A stretch of 40,561 nt of DNA from UBA10438 sp964432155 (GCA_964432155.1 CAYSMF010000018.1:1-40561); one strand, 5' to 3'; counted from the first letter of the stretch, positions 16,096-25,536 are shown. Translations and numbers: made by a program. Notes: generated by a model not told the origin, from the letters alone.

Positions 16096-17292
16096 GTGGA
16101 TCTGTTTCAGCGCTGTCGCGATTTCACACGAGCCGACGAAGTAAAGGCCGCAGGCCTCTATCCGTATTTCCGTCCCGTTGAAGAGAACGAGGGACCGGTC
16201 GTGACGCTTGAAGGACGTCAGGTCATCATGGCTGGCTCGAACAACTACCTTGGTCTAACCGCACACCCGAAGGTGAAGCAGGCTGCTAAGGATGCGATCG
16301 ATCGTTACGGCACTGGTTGCTCAGGCTCGCGATACCTTACGGGTACAATCAACCTTCACGTTGAACTCGAAAAGCGTCTTGCTGCCTTCCTTGGTACAGA
16401 AGACGTACTCCTCTTTTCAACGGGGTACCAAACTGCACTTGGCGTCATCTCTGCGCTTGTGTCGAAGGGCGATTACGTGATCTCCGATAAGGAGAATCAC
16501 GCTTGTATCATCAATGGCTGCTTGCTTGCAAAGGGCGGATTCTCCGAGTTCGTTCGCTACAAGCACAACGACATGGAAGATCTCGAGCGTGTTCTGCAGC
16601 GCATTCCTGAAAGTGCCGGCAAGCTCGTCGTCACCGACGGTGTGTTCTCTGTCTCCGGTGAGCTCGTGAATCTCCCAGACATGATCGCTGTGTGCGAGAA
16701 GTACGGAGCTCGCGTCCTCGTTGATGATGCGCACGCAACAGGTGTTGTTGGCGTGGGCGGACGTGGCACGGCATCGCACTACGGATTGGTTGATAAGACC
16801 GATCTCACAATGGGTACGTTCTCGAAGACGTTTGCATCGCTCGGTGGCTTTGTCGCCGGACCAGAGCGTGTGATGAATTACATCAAGCACCATTCGCCAG
16901 CATTGATCTTCAGCGCATCGCCAACACCAGCTTCGGTGGCAGCAGCGCTCGCAGCACTCGATATCCTCGAGGCAGAACCAGAACGCATTGATCGCTTGAT
17001 CAGAAACGCTGATAAGATGCGCAAGGGCTTTACAGACCTTGGGTTCAACGTTATTGACTCACGCACGGGCATTGTGCCAATCGTCGTCGGCGACGCCGAG
17101 CTCGCACTGGTCTTCTGGCGCAAGCTGTACGACAAGGGCATCTTCGTCAATGCCTTCGTTCCACCAGGAGTTCCGCCAAATCTGTCGATGATGCGCACCA
17201 GCTACATGGCAACACACGAGGATGAGCATCTTGATGCAATCCTCAATGCATGTCAAGAAGTTGGTATTGAACTCGGTCTCATCTCCGCGTAA
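16096..17292 (+). CDS. spt: Serine palmitoyltransferase-like PLP enzyme (alpha-oxoamine synthase)
   Basis: The enzyme should condense serine with an acyl-CoA to a 3-keto sphingoid base. With the GTG start at 16096 the protein has 398 residues, matching soluble bacterial SPT; GGAG lies 5 nt upstream, whereas the alternative TTG at 16075 has no ribosome-binding site. Visible landmarks: KAAGLYPYFRP near the N-terminus as in Sphingobacterium SPT, GSRYLTGTINLHVELE (78-92), DxENHAC with the PLP-stacking His135, LVDDAH (208-213) and the Schiff-base lysine in GTFSKTFASLGG (K244). Related 8-amino-7-oxononanoate synthase and 2-amino-3-ketobutyrate ligase are alternatives, but the N-terminal and C-terminal patterns favour SPT. 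No biotin genes are nearby. Confidence 0.82.
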   Translation: MDLFQRCRDFTRADEVKAAGLYPYFRPVEENEGPVVTLEGRQVIMAGSNNYLGLTAHPKVKQAAKDAIDRYGTGCSGSRYLTGTINLHVELEKRLAAFLGTEDVLLFSTGYQTALGVISALVSKGDYVISDKENHACIINGCLLAKGGFSEFVRYKHNDMEDLERVLQRIPESAGKLVVTDGVFSVSGELVNLPDMIAVCEKYGARVLVDDAHATGVVGVGGRGTASHYGLVDKTDLTMGTFSKTFASLGGFVAGPERVMNYIKHHSPALIFSASPTPASVAAALAALDILEAEPERIDRLIRNADKMRKGFTDLGFNVIDSRTGIVPIVVGDAELALVFWRKLYDKGIFVNAFVPPGVPPNLSMMRTSYMATHEDEHLDAILNACQEVGIELGLISA

Positions 17293-17300
17293 GGGGCTCC

Positions 17301-18065
17301 ATGCAGATTACACGATTTGAACGCGGTCTGCACGATCGCGTCGCCATTGTTACCGGAGCAGCCGTTGGCAATGGTCGTGCATTCTGTGAACGTCTTGCCG
17401 AAGAAGGCGCAAAGTTGGTAATTGCCGATGTAGAGAGTGCCGCAGCGACGGAAGCAGCCGTGCGCGCGCTCGGCGGCGAAGTCGTGTCTGTGCAAGCTGA
17501 TATGACGGTGCCAAGCGATGTGGAACGTGTGGTGGCTACAGCCATTGAAACGTTTGGGCGCATCGACATTCTGGTGCACAACGTCGGACACTACAGCGAG
17601 GAGCCATTCGAGCTGTTGTCGTACACAGAGTGGAAACGCACGCTCGACATTACGCTCGACTCGATGTTCCACACCGTGCGGGGTGTCTTGCCGCACATGA
17701 AGCGCGCTGGATTTGGGCGTATCATCACGTTCTCAAGCGACACTGTGTGGCTTGGAACACCGTACCTCACGCATTACGTCACGGCGAAGATGGGTGTGAT
17801 CGGCTTCACGCGATCACTTGCGGCAGAGGTCGGGAAGTATGGGATCACCATCAACACGGTTACCGTAGGGTTGACGGCCACGCAGAACGTCAGCAGCTCC
17901 AGCACGATGAGTCCGCTCCTCGAGCACATCATCCCTGCGCAGGCCGTACACCGCGCCGACGAACCCGAGGATATCGCCAATGTCGTGGCGTTTTTGGCCC
18001 TTCCGGCGTCGGGGATTATTACTGGCCAAACAATCAATGTTGATGGTGGCGTAGCGCGTCACTGA
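17301..18065 (+). CDS. Short-chain dehydrogenase/reductase, candidate 3-ketosphinganine reductase
   Basis: This is a 254-residue classical SDR with TGAAVGNG (18-25) for the NAD(P) site, HNVG (93-96) in place of NNAG, catalytic Ser146 in TFSSD, and YVTAK giving Y159 and K163. The C-terminus GQTINVDGG is typical of FabG-like enzymes. It begins 8 nt after the serine palmitoyltransferase-like gene. A reductase is needed right after SPT to make sphinganine, so this is a reasonable candidate; a FabG-type or other alcohol dehydrogenase role remains possible. Confidence 0.85.
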   Translation: MQITRFERGLHDRVAIVTGAAVGNGRAFCERLAEEGAKLVIADVESAAATEAAVRALGGEVVSVQADMTVPSDVERVVATAIETFGRIDILVHNVGHYSEEPFELLSYTEWKRTLDITLDSMFHTVRGVLPHMKRAGFGRIITFSSDTVWLGTPYLTHYVTAKMGVIGFTRSLAAEVGKYGITINTVTVGLTATQNVSSSSTMSPLLEHIIPAQAVHRADEPEDIANVVAFLALPASGIITGQTINVDGGVARH

Positions 18066-18117
18066 TCCAACGGAACCGGTGCGTAAATTCCAGTCCTGTT
18101 TTATCTGGAGTTCCGCA

Positions 18118-21100
18118 ATGCACCGTTTTGTACGACTTCTCTCTGTTATCACGCTGCTCGTGTTGAGCATGAGTGCAGCCAAGTCAGGCGAAGGTGATAC
18201 GATCATCGTGAAGACACTCACGTTTGACGACATTACCAAGCGCTCAGGAACGTGGTTGTTCCCGCCCCCTGGCCGCTACGAGAAAGTCCTGATGCAGTAC
18301 ACACTCAAGTGTGATCCGCGCACAACACAGGATCAGTATCCGTGTGGTGAGTGGGACTATTTGACGTACACGATGCTGCGCGACTCAACAGGTGAGTTCG
18401 ATTCAACACGTCGCACGCAGGTGAATTTCCGCGTGCGTGGTGGCACACCAGATTCGTTCGCATATCGCTCGTCGTTCATCGATGCAAAGCGTCGCTTCCG
18501 TACAACGTCGGCTACGCGCACAACGCAAGGTGACTTCATCACCATTGGCACCGGTTCGCAGGGCAATGGCGCGATTATCAAGCCAGGTGGTGGACGCATG
18601 CGTTTCATCTGGAAGGCGTCGGAGCTCACGGCCGCTGGTATGTCTGCTGGCTCGCTCTGTGGTATCCGCGTACAGTCGACAAAGGCTGTTGCCGAAGCAA
18701 AGGTCTTTACCGTGCGGATGCAGAACGTTGCTAATGCAACACTCGCAAAAGTGTTCCGCAACGATGAAGGCACAACGGTGATTCGTCGCTCGATCGCTCT
18801 TGCAGAAGGCGACAATCATCTGCCATTCTCAACGCCATTTGCATGGGACGGCACCTCCGACATTGTTGTGGAGTTTGCATGTCTTGATGCAACAACAACA
18901 GCAAACATCAAGGCTGACGGTGCAGCAGGCCTGGCAGATGTCGGTGGACGTAAGGCGTATCGCTTTACGGCTGGCGATCGCATTGATGTACCGGGTGAAA
19001 TCGGACAGAGCATCACAAATGAAGTCACGATCTCGTACTGGTGCTGGGGTGATCCACTCAAGATGCCACGTGCACACAACACGCTCGAAGCATACGACGC
19101 ACAAGGACGTCGCGTAATCAACATTCACGCACCGTGGGATAACGGTACAGTGTATTGGGATTGCGGCTACAACCCTGCTGACGGCGCGTACGATCGTATC
19201 GAGAAGAACACGATCCCGGAAAACTGGGAAGGTCGCTGGAATCACTGGACCTACGTCAAGACCAAGACCGGCGTGATGCGCATCTACCTCAACGGAACAC
19301 TGTTCCATGAAGGCAATGGCAAGACACGCGCAATGAATGGCATCACAAGGTTTGTGATTGGCTCAGGGGGCTCAGGTTCGTACGAAGGTCTGCTCGACGA
19401 GATCCAGGTATGGAACGTCGCGCTCGACGAAGCGATAATCAAGAGCTACATGAATCGCCAAATCGACGACGCACATCCGAACTATGCAAAGCTGATTCTC
19501 TACTATCACGGCGAATTGGACAACGATCCGCTGGTTGCGCGCGATGCATCGCCATCAGGCCTGCACGGTGCCAAGTTTGGCATTCCTACAACAGAGGTTC
19601 TTCCGATGGACTACCTCGGCTACCTCACGCAGGTGAGCACGTCGCGTCCAACACTCGCATTTGAACTTGGCAATCTCACGACAACAACTGCACGCGTCGA
19701 TGTCGACGCTGTAACAGAGCCTCGCCGCACATCAGTTGTGCTCTACGAGCGTCCGGTACAGCCACGCATTTACCGTGAGGATGCAGCAGATCATCCATCG
19801 ATTCCTACAGACACGTTGCTGGTGCAAGAGGCCGGCAAGCTGTACACGTACGACGAGGCAGGACTTGCTGTGGACTCGACTGTTGTCGCAGCAGAGACCA
19901 CACTCCGCAAGCAAGAGATGCCATACTTCAGTTCAATTGTTGACTTCGAAATCGGTCGCTACATCACGCCATATGGTATCGGACTTGACCTTGGTCCGAA
20001 GGGATTCCGCTGGGAGTACGACGTCACAGACTTTGCACCACTGCTTCGCAACAACGTCACACTGTCGGCAGGTAATCAGCAAGAGTTGATTGACTTGACC
20101 TTTATGTTCATCAAGGGTACGCCGTCGCGTGATGTTAAGCAGATCGATCAAGTGTACTACGAGCGTGGCGCACAATTCACTGCCGTACTTGAGAATAAGG
20201 TCGCGCTTGCACCCGTCGATGTTGCCTTGAACAAGAATGCATCTACGTTCCGTCTGAAGGCAGTAACAAGTGGTCACGAATTCAGCAACGAAACAAACTG
20301 CGCTGAGTTCTGCCCGCGTAATCACTTCATCAACGTCAACGGACAAGAACGATTCACGTGGCGTCTGTGGACGGAGTGTGGTGACAATCCTGTGTTTCCG
20401 CAGGGCGGTACGTGGTTGATCGACCGTACGGGATGGTGTCCAGGTGCACCAGTCGATCTGTACGAGTTCGAGCTCACACCGCATGTGAAGGGCGCTTCGA
20501 CAGTAAATCTCGACTACGGCGTGAAGAAGGAAGCTGCAAACGAGCTATGGGGTCGCTGGGAAGTATCGATGCAGCTCATCGGCTACGGCGCACCAAACTT
20601 TGCGAAGGATGCAGCAGTTGTTGATGTGATCTCGCCGAATTCATGGGAATACTTTGGTCGCTTGAATCCAATCTGCGGTGAGCCTGTGATCGTGATCGCG
20701 AACAATGGTTCGACGCCGATGACGAAGTGCACGATTGAATACGAAATCAATGGTGGTGCGAAGTCGACATACAACTGGACGGGAAATCTTCAATTCCTTG
20801 GTCGCGACACGGTAGTTCTTCCTGCACCAGCATGGCCGTCTACATCAGGTATGTCGTCGTTCGTCGTGCGCACTGTGCTCGATGGTGATGAGTATGCGAA
20901 CAACAACACCCGGACGACATCGTTTGTGATGCCACCGGTGTATTACAGCGATCTGCAAATCAACCTTCGCACAAACAAGCAAGCCGAGATCCAATACACA
21001 TGGCGTCTCAAGAAGACAACGGGTGAAGTGATTGGTCAGGGTGCAAACCTCGAGAGTGAGAAGACCTACACGTACGATTTCAATCTTGCGAACGGCTGCT

Positions 21101-21888
21101 ATGACTTCGAGCTGGTGAATAAAGAAGGCGTCGGCCTCGACTTCTGGTTCTATCGCTCGCAGCTTGGTAGCGGCAGCCTGAGCTTCCGTTCAGGTGGAAG
21201 CACGATCAAGACCTTTGAGCCAGACTTTGGCAACAAGGCATGGATGCAGTTTACAGTGGCATCGAAGCCAACGATCGCAACAAGCACCGACAGCGTCCGT
21301 TGGGAGCTCCCATCGCCAAGTCGTGCGGAACGCACATTTGTGATCCGTGCTGCAAACGACGTTCCGCTTCGTGTCGACAGCTTGACAATCTTCTCTGTGC
21401 GCAAGCACTTCTTCCTCGTATCAACGTCGAAGCAACTTCCTGCGACACTGCAGCAAGGTGACTCGATTGTCGTCACGCTTGCCTTTGAACGTCCAGATGC
21501 CGGTACAACATCGGGCTCGATCCGTGTGTATTCGAATGACGAACGCAATTCGGCAAAGCAAGTGCGCTTGGTTGGCGTCGTTGGAACAACAGATGTTGAT
21601 GAGGATGTCATCGAACCAAGTATGGTCGTTGTCGGCGACGTTGTGCCGCACCCTGTGCGTGATCACGCAACGCTCCGACTCCAAGTCTATCGCGAAGATC
21701 TGTTGGCCAATGCGCAAATCATTGTGCGCGACCTCGTTGGACGTACTGTTGCCACGATGCACTCTGGTGCGCTCGTTGCCGGTGAGCACGCATTCGCAAT
21801 TCCAACGTCGCTTCCAGTTGGCTCCTACATGATTTCCATCGAGTCCTCTGTTGTGCGTCAGACGATCCCACTTGTGATCGCACAGTAA
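18118..21888 (+). CDS. Large T9SS-exported protein with PNGase F-like and LamG-type domains
   Basis: The protein has 1256 residues from the ATG at 18118, which gives a signal peptide (ending near SMSAAKS) and has CTGGAG 7 nt upstream. The N-terminal part has C65...YPCGEWDYL (75-82), a pattern of the peptide-N-glycosidase F-like jelly-roll region. Residues about 275-450 look like a LamG/concanavalin A-type lectin fold (IYLNGTLFHEG, then LLDEIQVWN). A second PNGase-like block lies at about 715-810 (NCAEFCPRNHF, WRLWTECGDNP, TGWCPGAPVD). Then come Ig-like segments and a T9SS tail from about 1170 (VVPHPVRDHATLRLQV ... VGSYMISI). It may bind or deglycosylate surface glycans; catalytic residues were not confirmed. 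Confidence 0.8.
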   Translation: MHRFVRLLSVITLLVLSMSAAKSGEGDTIIVKTLTFDDITKRSGTWLFPPPGRYEKVLMQYTLKCDPRTTQDQYPCGEWDYLTYTMLRDSTGEFDSTRRTQVNFRVRGGTPDSFAYRSSFIDAKRRFRTTSATRTTQGDFITIGTGSQGNGAIIKPGGGRMRFIWKASELTAAGMSAGSLCGIRVQSTKAVAEAKVFTVRMQNVANATLAKVFRNDEGTTVIRRSIALAEGDNHLPFSTPFAWDGTSDIVVEFACLDATTTANIKADGAAGLADVGGRKAYRFTAGDRIDVPGEIGQSITNEVTISYWCWGDPLKMPRAHNTLEAYDAQGRRVINIHAPWDNGTVYWDCGYNPADGAYDRIEKNTIPENWEGRWNHWTYVKTKTGVMRIYLNGTLFHEGNGKTRAMNGITRFVIGSGGSGSYEGLLDEIQVWNVALDEAIIKSYMNRQIDDAHPNYAKLILYYHGELDNDPLVARDASPSGLHGAKFGIPTTEVLPMDYLGYLTQVSTSRPTLAFELGNLTTTTARVDVDAVTEPRRTSVVLYERPVQPRIYREDAADHPSIPTDTLLVQEAGKLYTYDEAGLAVDSTVVAAETTLRKQEMPYFSSIVDFEIGRYITPYGIGLDLGPKGFRWEYDVTDFAPLLRNNVTLSAGNQQELIDLTFMFIKGTPSRDVKQIDQVYYERGAQFTAVLENKVALAPVDVALNKNASTFRLKAVTSGHEFSNETNCAEFCPRNHFINVNGQERFTWRLWTECGDNPVFPQGGTWLIDRTGWCPGAPVDLYEFELTPHVKGASTVNLDYGVKKEAANELWGRWEVSMQLIGYGAPNFAKDAAVVDVISPNSWEYFGRLNPICGEPVIVIANNGSTPMTKCTIEYEINGGAKSTYNWTGNLQFLGRDTVVLPAPAWPSTSGMSSFVVRTVLDGDEYANNNTRTTSFVMPPVYYSDLQINLRTNKQAEIQYTWRLKKTTGEVIGQGANLESEKTYTYDFNLANGCYDFELVNKEGVGLDFWFYRSQLGSGSLSFRSGGSTIKTFEPDFGNKAWMQFTVASKPTIATSTDSVRWELPSPSRAERTFVIRAANDVPLRVDSLTIFSVRKHFFLVSTSKQLPATLQQGDSIVVTLAFERPDAGTTSGSIRVYSNDERNSAKQVRLVGVVGTTDVDEDVIEPSMVVVGDVVPHPVRDHATLRLQVYREDLLANAQIIVRDLVGRTVATMHSGALVAGEHAFAIPTSLPVGSYMISIESSVVRQTIPLVIAQ

Positions 21889-21903
21889 GGCGATTCATAC
21901 TTC

Positions 21904-22905
21904 ATGAATGCACTTCGCTTTCGAACGTCGCTCGAACCGGTAGATGCGTCAATCATCTACCGGTCGGGCGATCCACAGGATCCCCGCATCGGGGACCTTT
22001 GTGTGTATGATGTGAAGGCGCTTACCGAAGCGCCGCTGATGATTGCAATTCTTGGTGTTCCCCAGGATATCGGAGTTGAGCGCAATGGCGGTCGTGTTGG
22101 CTCGGCTGCTGCGCCAAGTGCAATTCGTCGAGCGCTCACGAAGCTCACACCAACAGCCTTTCTTCCTGCGTTGCGCAATGGTAGTCTTGCGCTGTGCGAT
22201 CTCGGTGATATCGATACGGCGGGTAAGACGCTCGAGCAGATTCATGACGAGCATCACGACATCGTTGTGCAGCTCGTGAAACGTGGAATTGTTCCGATCA
22301 TCATCGGTGGCGGACATGATTGTGCGTGGCCAACAGTGCGAGCGTTGTCGTCGGTGGGAACAGCATTCGGCGTGATCAACATTGATGCACACACCGATGT
22401 ACGTCCGCTCAAGGATGGTCGTTCACATAGCGGTTCGCCATTTCGACAGATGCTCGATATGCAGGACTCCAAGCTTGTGCCCGGTGGCTTCGTGGAGTTT
22501 GGTATCCAAGCAACGTCGGCATCGGCCCATCACATTGCTGATATCCGTGATGCCGGCATGCACGTCATGATGCTCGATGAGATCCGTCACGAGGGAATCG
22601 ACGCCGCCTGGCATCGAGCGTTGCGTCATGCCGCTGCATCAGGTGCCACGTACGTGTCAGTCGACATGGATGCCTTCGCCTCGGCCTATGCGCCCGGCGT
22701 AAGCGCTCCAGCAGCAGACGGCTTTACCCCTGCCGACCTGCGTCCCTGCCTCCGTCATGCAGCCGCATCCGGTTCGTTGATTGCGCTTGACCTTGTCGAA
22801 GTGAATCCGACCTACGACCTTGATGGACGTACGGCGAAGCTGGCAGCCCAGCTCATCTGCGACGTGATCGACGGATTGGCCACAACTCGTGGCGCAAAGT
22901 CGTAG
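21904..22905 (+). CDS. hutG: Formimidoylglutamase (arginase/ureohydrolase family)
   Basis: This 333-residue enzyme has the binuclear manganese signatures of ureohydrolases: GGGHD (H138), NIDAHTD (D161, H163, D165) and SVDMDAF (D254, D256). HSGSPFRQ at about 175-182 and the NGGRVGSAAAP region match HutG, which hydrolyses N-formimidoyl-L-glutamate to glutamate and formamide in histidine breakdown. The presence of hutU about 8 kb away supports this; agmatinase or arginase are less likely alternatives. The start lies 15 nt after the PNGase-like gene and the stop codon TAG forms part of the putative ettA -7 box. Confidence 0.85.
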   Translation: MNALRFRTSLEPVDASIIYRSGDPQDPRIGDLCVYDVKALTEAPLMIAILGVPQDIGVERNGGRVGSAAAPSAIRRALTKLTPTAFLPALRNGSLALCDLGDIDTAGKTLEQIHDEHHDIVVQLVKRGIVPIIIGGGHDCAWPTVRALSSVGTAFGVINIDAHTDVRPLKDGRSHSGSPFRQMLDMQDSKLVPGGFVEFGIQATSASAHHIADIRDAGMHVMMLDEIRHEGIDAAWHRALRHAAASGATYVSVDMDAFASAYAPGVSAPAADGFTPADLRPCLRHAAASGSLIALDLVEVNPTYDLDGRTAKLAAQLICDVIDGLATTRGAKS

Positions 22906-22910
22906 TTTTG
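22903..22910 (+). promoter_or_regulatory. Putative -7 box of ettA, overlapping the hutG stop codon
   Basis: TAGTTTTG is an exact match to TAnnTTTG and includes the TAG stop codon of hutG. Only 6 nt separate it from the ettA ATG at 22917, so a transcript started here would have almost no leader. No ribosome-binding site is visible in the short gap. Confidence 0.4.
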
Positions 22911-22916
22911 CTGCCT

Positions 22917-24599
22917 ATGGCAGTATTCGAACCCCAAAAAATCATCTTTAGCATGGTCGGTGTTGGCAAGATCTACAAGCCAAACCGCCAGGTTCTCAAG
23001 GACATCTATCTCAGCTTCTTCTACGGAGCGAAGATTGGTGTACTTGGTCTCAACGGAGCAGGTAAGTCCACGCTCCTCAAAATCATTGCTGGTCTCGACG
23101 ACGAGTACGTTGGTCAGATCACCAAGAACAAGGACGTCACCTTCGGCTACTTGCCGCAGGAACCCGAGCTCGATCCCGAGAAGACTGTTCGCGAAGTCGT
23201 TGAAGAGGGGGCTGCTGCAACTGTGCAGCTGCTTCGTGACTACAACGCGATCAGCGAGAAGTTCGCCGAGCCTGATGCAGACTATGAAGTGCTGATGGAG
23301 CAGCAAGCGAAGCTTCAAGAGAAGATCGATGCGATTGGCGCATGGGATATCGACTCGAAGCTCGACATGGCGATGGACGCGTTGCGCTGTCCGCCCCCTG
23401 ACACGAAGATCGGTGTGATCTCTGGTGGTGAGCGCCGTCGCGTCGCACTCGTACGATTGCTGCTGCAGAAGCCAGACGTGCTCCTGCTTGACGAGCCAAC
23501 GAACCACCTTGACGCTGATAGCGTCGCATGGCTTGAGCGCCACCTGCACGATTACGAAGGCACCGTGATTGCGGTAACGCACGATCGATACTTCCTCGAC
23601 AATGTTGCTGGCTGGATTCTTGAGCTCGATAACGGACAAGGTATTCCGTTTGAAGGCAACTACACATCGTGGCTCGAGCAGAAGCAAGCACGACTTGCCC
23701 TCGAAGAGAAGCAAGAATCAAAGCGTCAGAAGGCCCTGAAGGAAGAGCTCGAGTGGGTACGCATGAATCCGAAGGGACGTCATGCAAAGAGCAAGGCGCG
23801 TATCAGTGCCTACGAGAAGCTTCTCGACGAAGAAACCGTCAAGCGTAACGAAGAGATGGAAATCTTTATTCCACCAGGACCACGTCTCGGCGACAAGGTG
23901 ATTAATGCGAATGGCATTTCGAAGTCGTTCGATGATCGTCTCCTGTACGAGAACCTCAGCTTCAGTCTCCCACCTGGTGGTATTGTTGGCATCATCGGTC
24001 CGAACGGTGCTGGTAAGACAACGCTCTTCAAGATGATTACGGGACAGCTTCAGCCAGACAGTGGCACATTCGACGTTGGCGAAACTGTGAAGATCGGCTA
24101 CATCGATCAGAACCGTCCGCTCGATCCCAAGAAGTCGATCTGGGAAGAAATCACGGATGGACTTGATGTGGTGATGCTCGGAACGCGCGAAGTGAATTCA
24201 CGCGCCTACGTCTCGCGCTTCAACTTCAGCGGCAGTGATCAGCAGAAGAAGGTAACCCAACTCTCCGGTGGTGAGCGCAATCGTGTGCACTTGGCGAAGA
24301 TGCTCAAGGAAGGGGCTAACGTGCTCCTGCTTGACGAGCCGACGAACGACCTCGACGTGAACACGTTGCGTGCCCTCGAAGAGGCGCTACAAGGATTTGC
24401 CGGTTGTGCCGTCGTGATTTCCCACGATCGTTGGTTCTTGGACCGCGTAGCGACCCACATTCTGGCATTTGAAGGCGACAGCCAAGTGGTGTGGTTCGAT
24501 GGAAACTATTCGCAGTACGAAGAAGATCGTCGCAAGCGCCTTGGCATCGACGCCGATCGTCCACATCGCATCACATACCGGAAACTTACTCGCGACTAA
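22917..24599 (+). CDS. ettA: ABC-F ATPase, EttA-type translational throttle
   Basis: This 560-residue soluble protein has two ABC domains and no membrane segments. Walker A motifs are GLNGAGKST and GPNGAGKTT; signature motifs SGGERRRVALVR and LSGGERNRVHLAK; Walker B with LLLDEPTNHLD and LLLDEPTNDLD. The length, the insert after the first Walker A with WDIDSKLDMAMDALRCPP (the arm region) and the linker rich in Lys/Glu match EttA, which binds the ribosomal E site and gates the first elongation steps according to ATP level. The ATG at 22917 is preferred to a TTG three codons upstream. Gene context is mixed, as expected for a house-keeping factor. Confidence 0.92.
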   Translation: MAVFEPQKIIFSMVGVGKIYKPNRQVLKDIYLSFFYGAKIGVLGLNGAGKSTLLKIIAGLDDEYVGQITKNKDVTFGYLPQEPELDPEKTVREVVEEGAAATVQLLRDYNAISEKFAEPDADYEVLMEQQAKLQEKIDAIGAWDIDSKLDMAMDALRCPPPDTKIGVISGGERRRVALVRLLLQKPDVLLLDEPTNHLDADSVAWLERHLHDYEGTVIAVTHDRYFLDNVAGWILELDNGQGIPFEGNYTSWLEQKQARLALEEKQESKRQKALKEELEWVRMNPKGRHAKSKARISAYEKLLDEETVKRNEEMEIFIPPGPRLGDKVINANGISKSFDDRLLYENLSFSLPPGGIVGIIGPNGAGKTTLFKMITGQLQPDSGTFDVGETVKIGYIDQNRPLDPKKSIWEEITDGLDVVMLGTREVNSRAYVSRFNFSGSDQQKKVTQLSGGERNRVHLAKMLKEGANVLLLDEPTNDLDVNTLRALEEALQGFAGCAVVISHDRWFLDRVATHILAFEGDSQVVWFDGNYSQYEEDRRKRLGIDADRPHRITYRKLTRD

Positions 24600-24635
24600 C
24601 GGAATTACGGATTCACAGTGATCAGGGAATATGTC

Positions 24636-25259
24636 ATGAAGAGTGTGATTTGTCTCGTTGCATCTGCAGCGATGCTTACGGTTTCAGCACAGGCACAGCA
24701 AACACCAAACTTCAAAGCGCCGCCGGGATACACAACCAAGGTTGAGTCGGTCGTTACACGCTATGATTTCTCGAAGTTCAATCGCGAAGTCAACATTCCC
24801 CTGCAGCCATTCATCTGGCTGCCGTCATTGTTCCCAGCGGGTACGAAGACAACAACCAAGGTGAAGCCGGCAACGAAGGCGGCTACATCACTCTGGACAT
24901 CATGGGAGACAGTACTCCCTGAGTTCGGTGCTCCATCACGCAAGGAAGCACAAGCATTCGAAGGACCAGATGGCGGTACGATTCTGTACTTCGAATGGAG
25001 CTCGCCATTGCCTCAGGAATCGCGCAAGAAGCTCTGCAAGATTCTCTACAATGCCGACGAAAAGCCTGCTGGTAAGGACACCAACGACGAGTGTATGCTC
25101 GGCGATACGTGGGTAATGATCTGGTCGTTTAAGAAGCCCCTTTCAAAGATCAAGGAAGCTCACCAGAAGTATACCTTCGAAACAGTTGGACGTGAAGCGC
25201 AGAAGTGGATGGAAGCCAATCCAGAGAAGGCAAAGAAGTTCCAACAAAACGCAAAGTGA
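24636..25259 (+). CDS. Secreted hypothetical protein
   Basis: The protein has 207 residues from the ATG at 24636; the signal peptide MKSVICLVASAAMLTVSAQA is followed by a basic mature protein. An in-frame GTG six codons upstream is possible, but the ATG gives the better signal. The mature part has a Pro-rich WLPSLFPAG segment, a Lys/Thr-rich stretch, one Cys pair (about residues 138 and 158) and a charged C-terminal helix (EAQKWMEANPEKAKKFQQ). I do not recognise the family. It follows ettA by 36 nt and precedes the DUF2007 gene by 28 nt. Confidence 0.72.
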   Translation: MKSVICLVASAAMLTVSAQAQQTPNFKAPPGYTTKVESVVTRYDFSKFNREVNIPLQPFIWLPSLFPAGTKTTTKVKPATKAATSLWTSWETVLPEFGAPSRKEAQAFEGPDGGTILYFEWSSPLPQESRKKLCKILYNADEKPAGKDTNDECMLGDTWVMIWSFKKPLSKIKEAHQKYTFETVGREAQKWMEANPEKAKKFQQNAK

Positions 25260-25287
25260 TTCTGTACTGCACCTGGGGAGGTATCAG

Positions 25288-25536
25288 ATGATGATCCACT
25301 TGTCAACATTCGAACACGAAATGGAAGCCCAACTTGTTGGGTCGCAACTCCGTGAAGCGGGGATCGACTACAAGATTGAGGATCACAAGCTCGATGGGTT
25401 TCGCATCCTTGTGTTCGAGGACGATCTCGATGAAGCAAAGGAAATTCTCGAGGCACGTGCAATGGCCGATGATGATCTTCCGTCAAGCTTTGGGGTAGAT
25501 GAAGACATCGACCTCGACGAATTCGAAGCCACGTAA
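25288..25536 (+). CDS. DUF2007 family protein (putative signal-transducing, PII-like fold)
   Basis: The protein has 82 residues. A strong ribosome-binding site GGGGAGG (25275-25281) sits 6 nt before the ATG at 25288, which excludes longer readings that overlap the upstream gene. The pattern TFEHEMEAQLVGSQLREAGIDYKIED ... ILVFEDDLDEAKEIL is that of DUF2007, a small ferredoxin-like domain of unknown role found mainly in Bacteroidota and often near stress or metabolic genes. The last ~20 residues are strongly acidic. The gene is the last of the plus-strand run and is followed by a strong terminator. Confidence 0.85.
   Translation: MMIHLSTFEHEMEAQLVGSQLREAGIDYKIEDHKLDGFRILVFEDDLDEAKEILEARAMADDDLPSSFGVDEDIDLDEFEAT

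Noticed and set aside
22812..23714. Minus-strand open frame of 300 codons over ettA
   Set aside because: Shadow of a highly conserved ABC-F gene; Leu/Val/His-rich composition typical of antisense reading.
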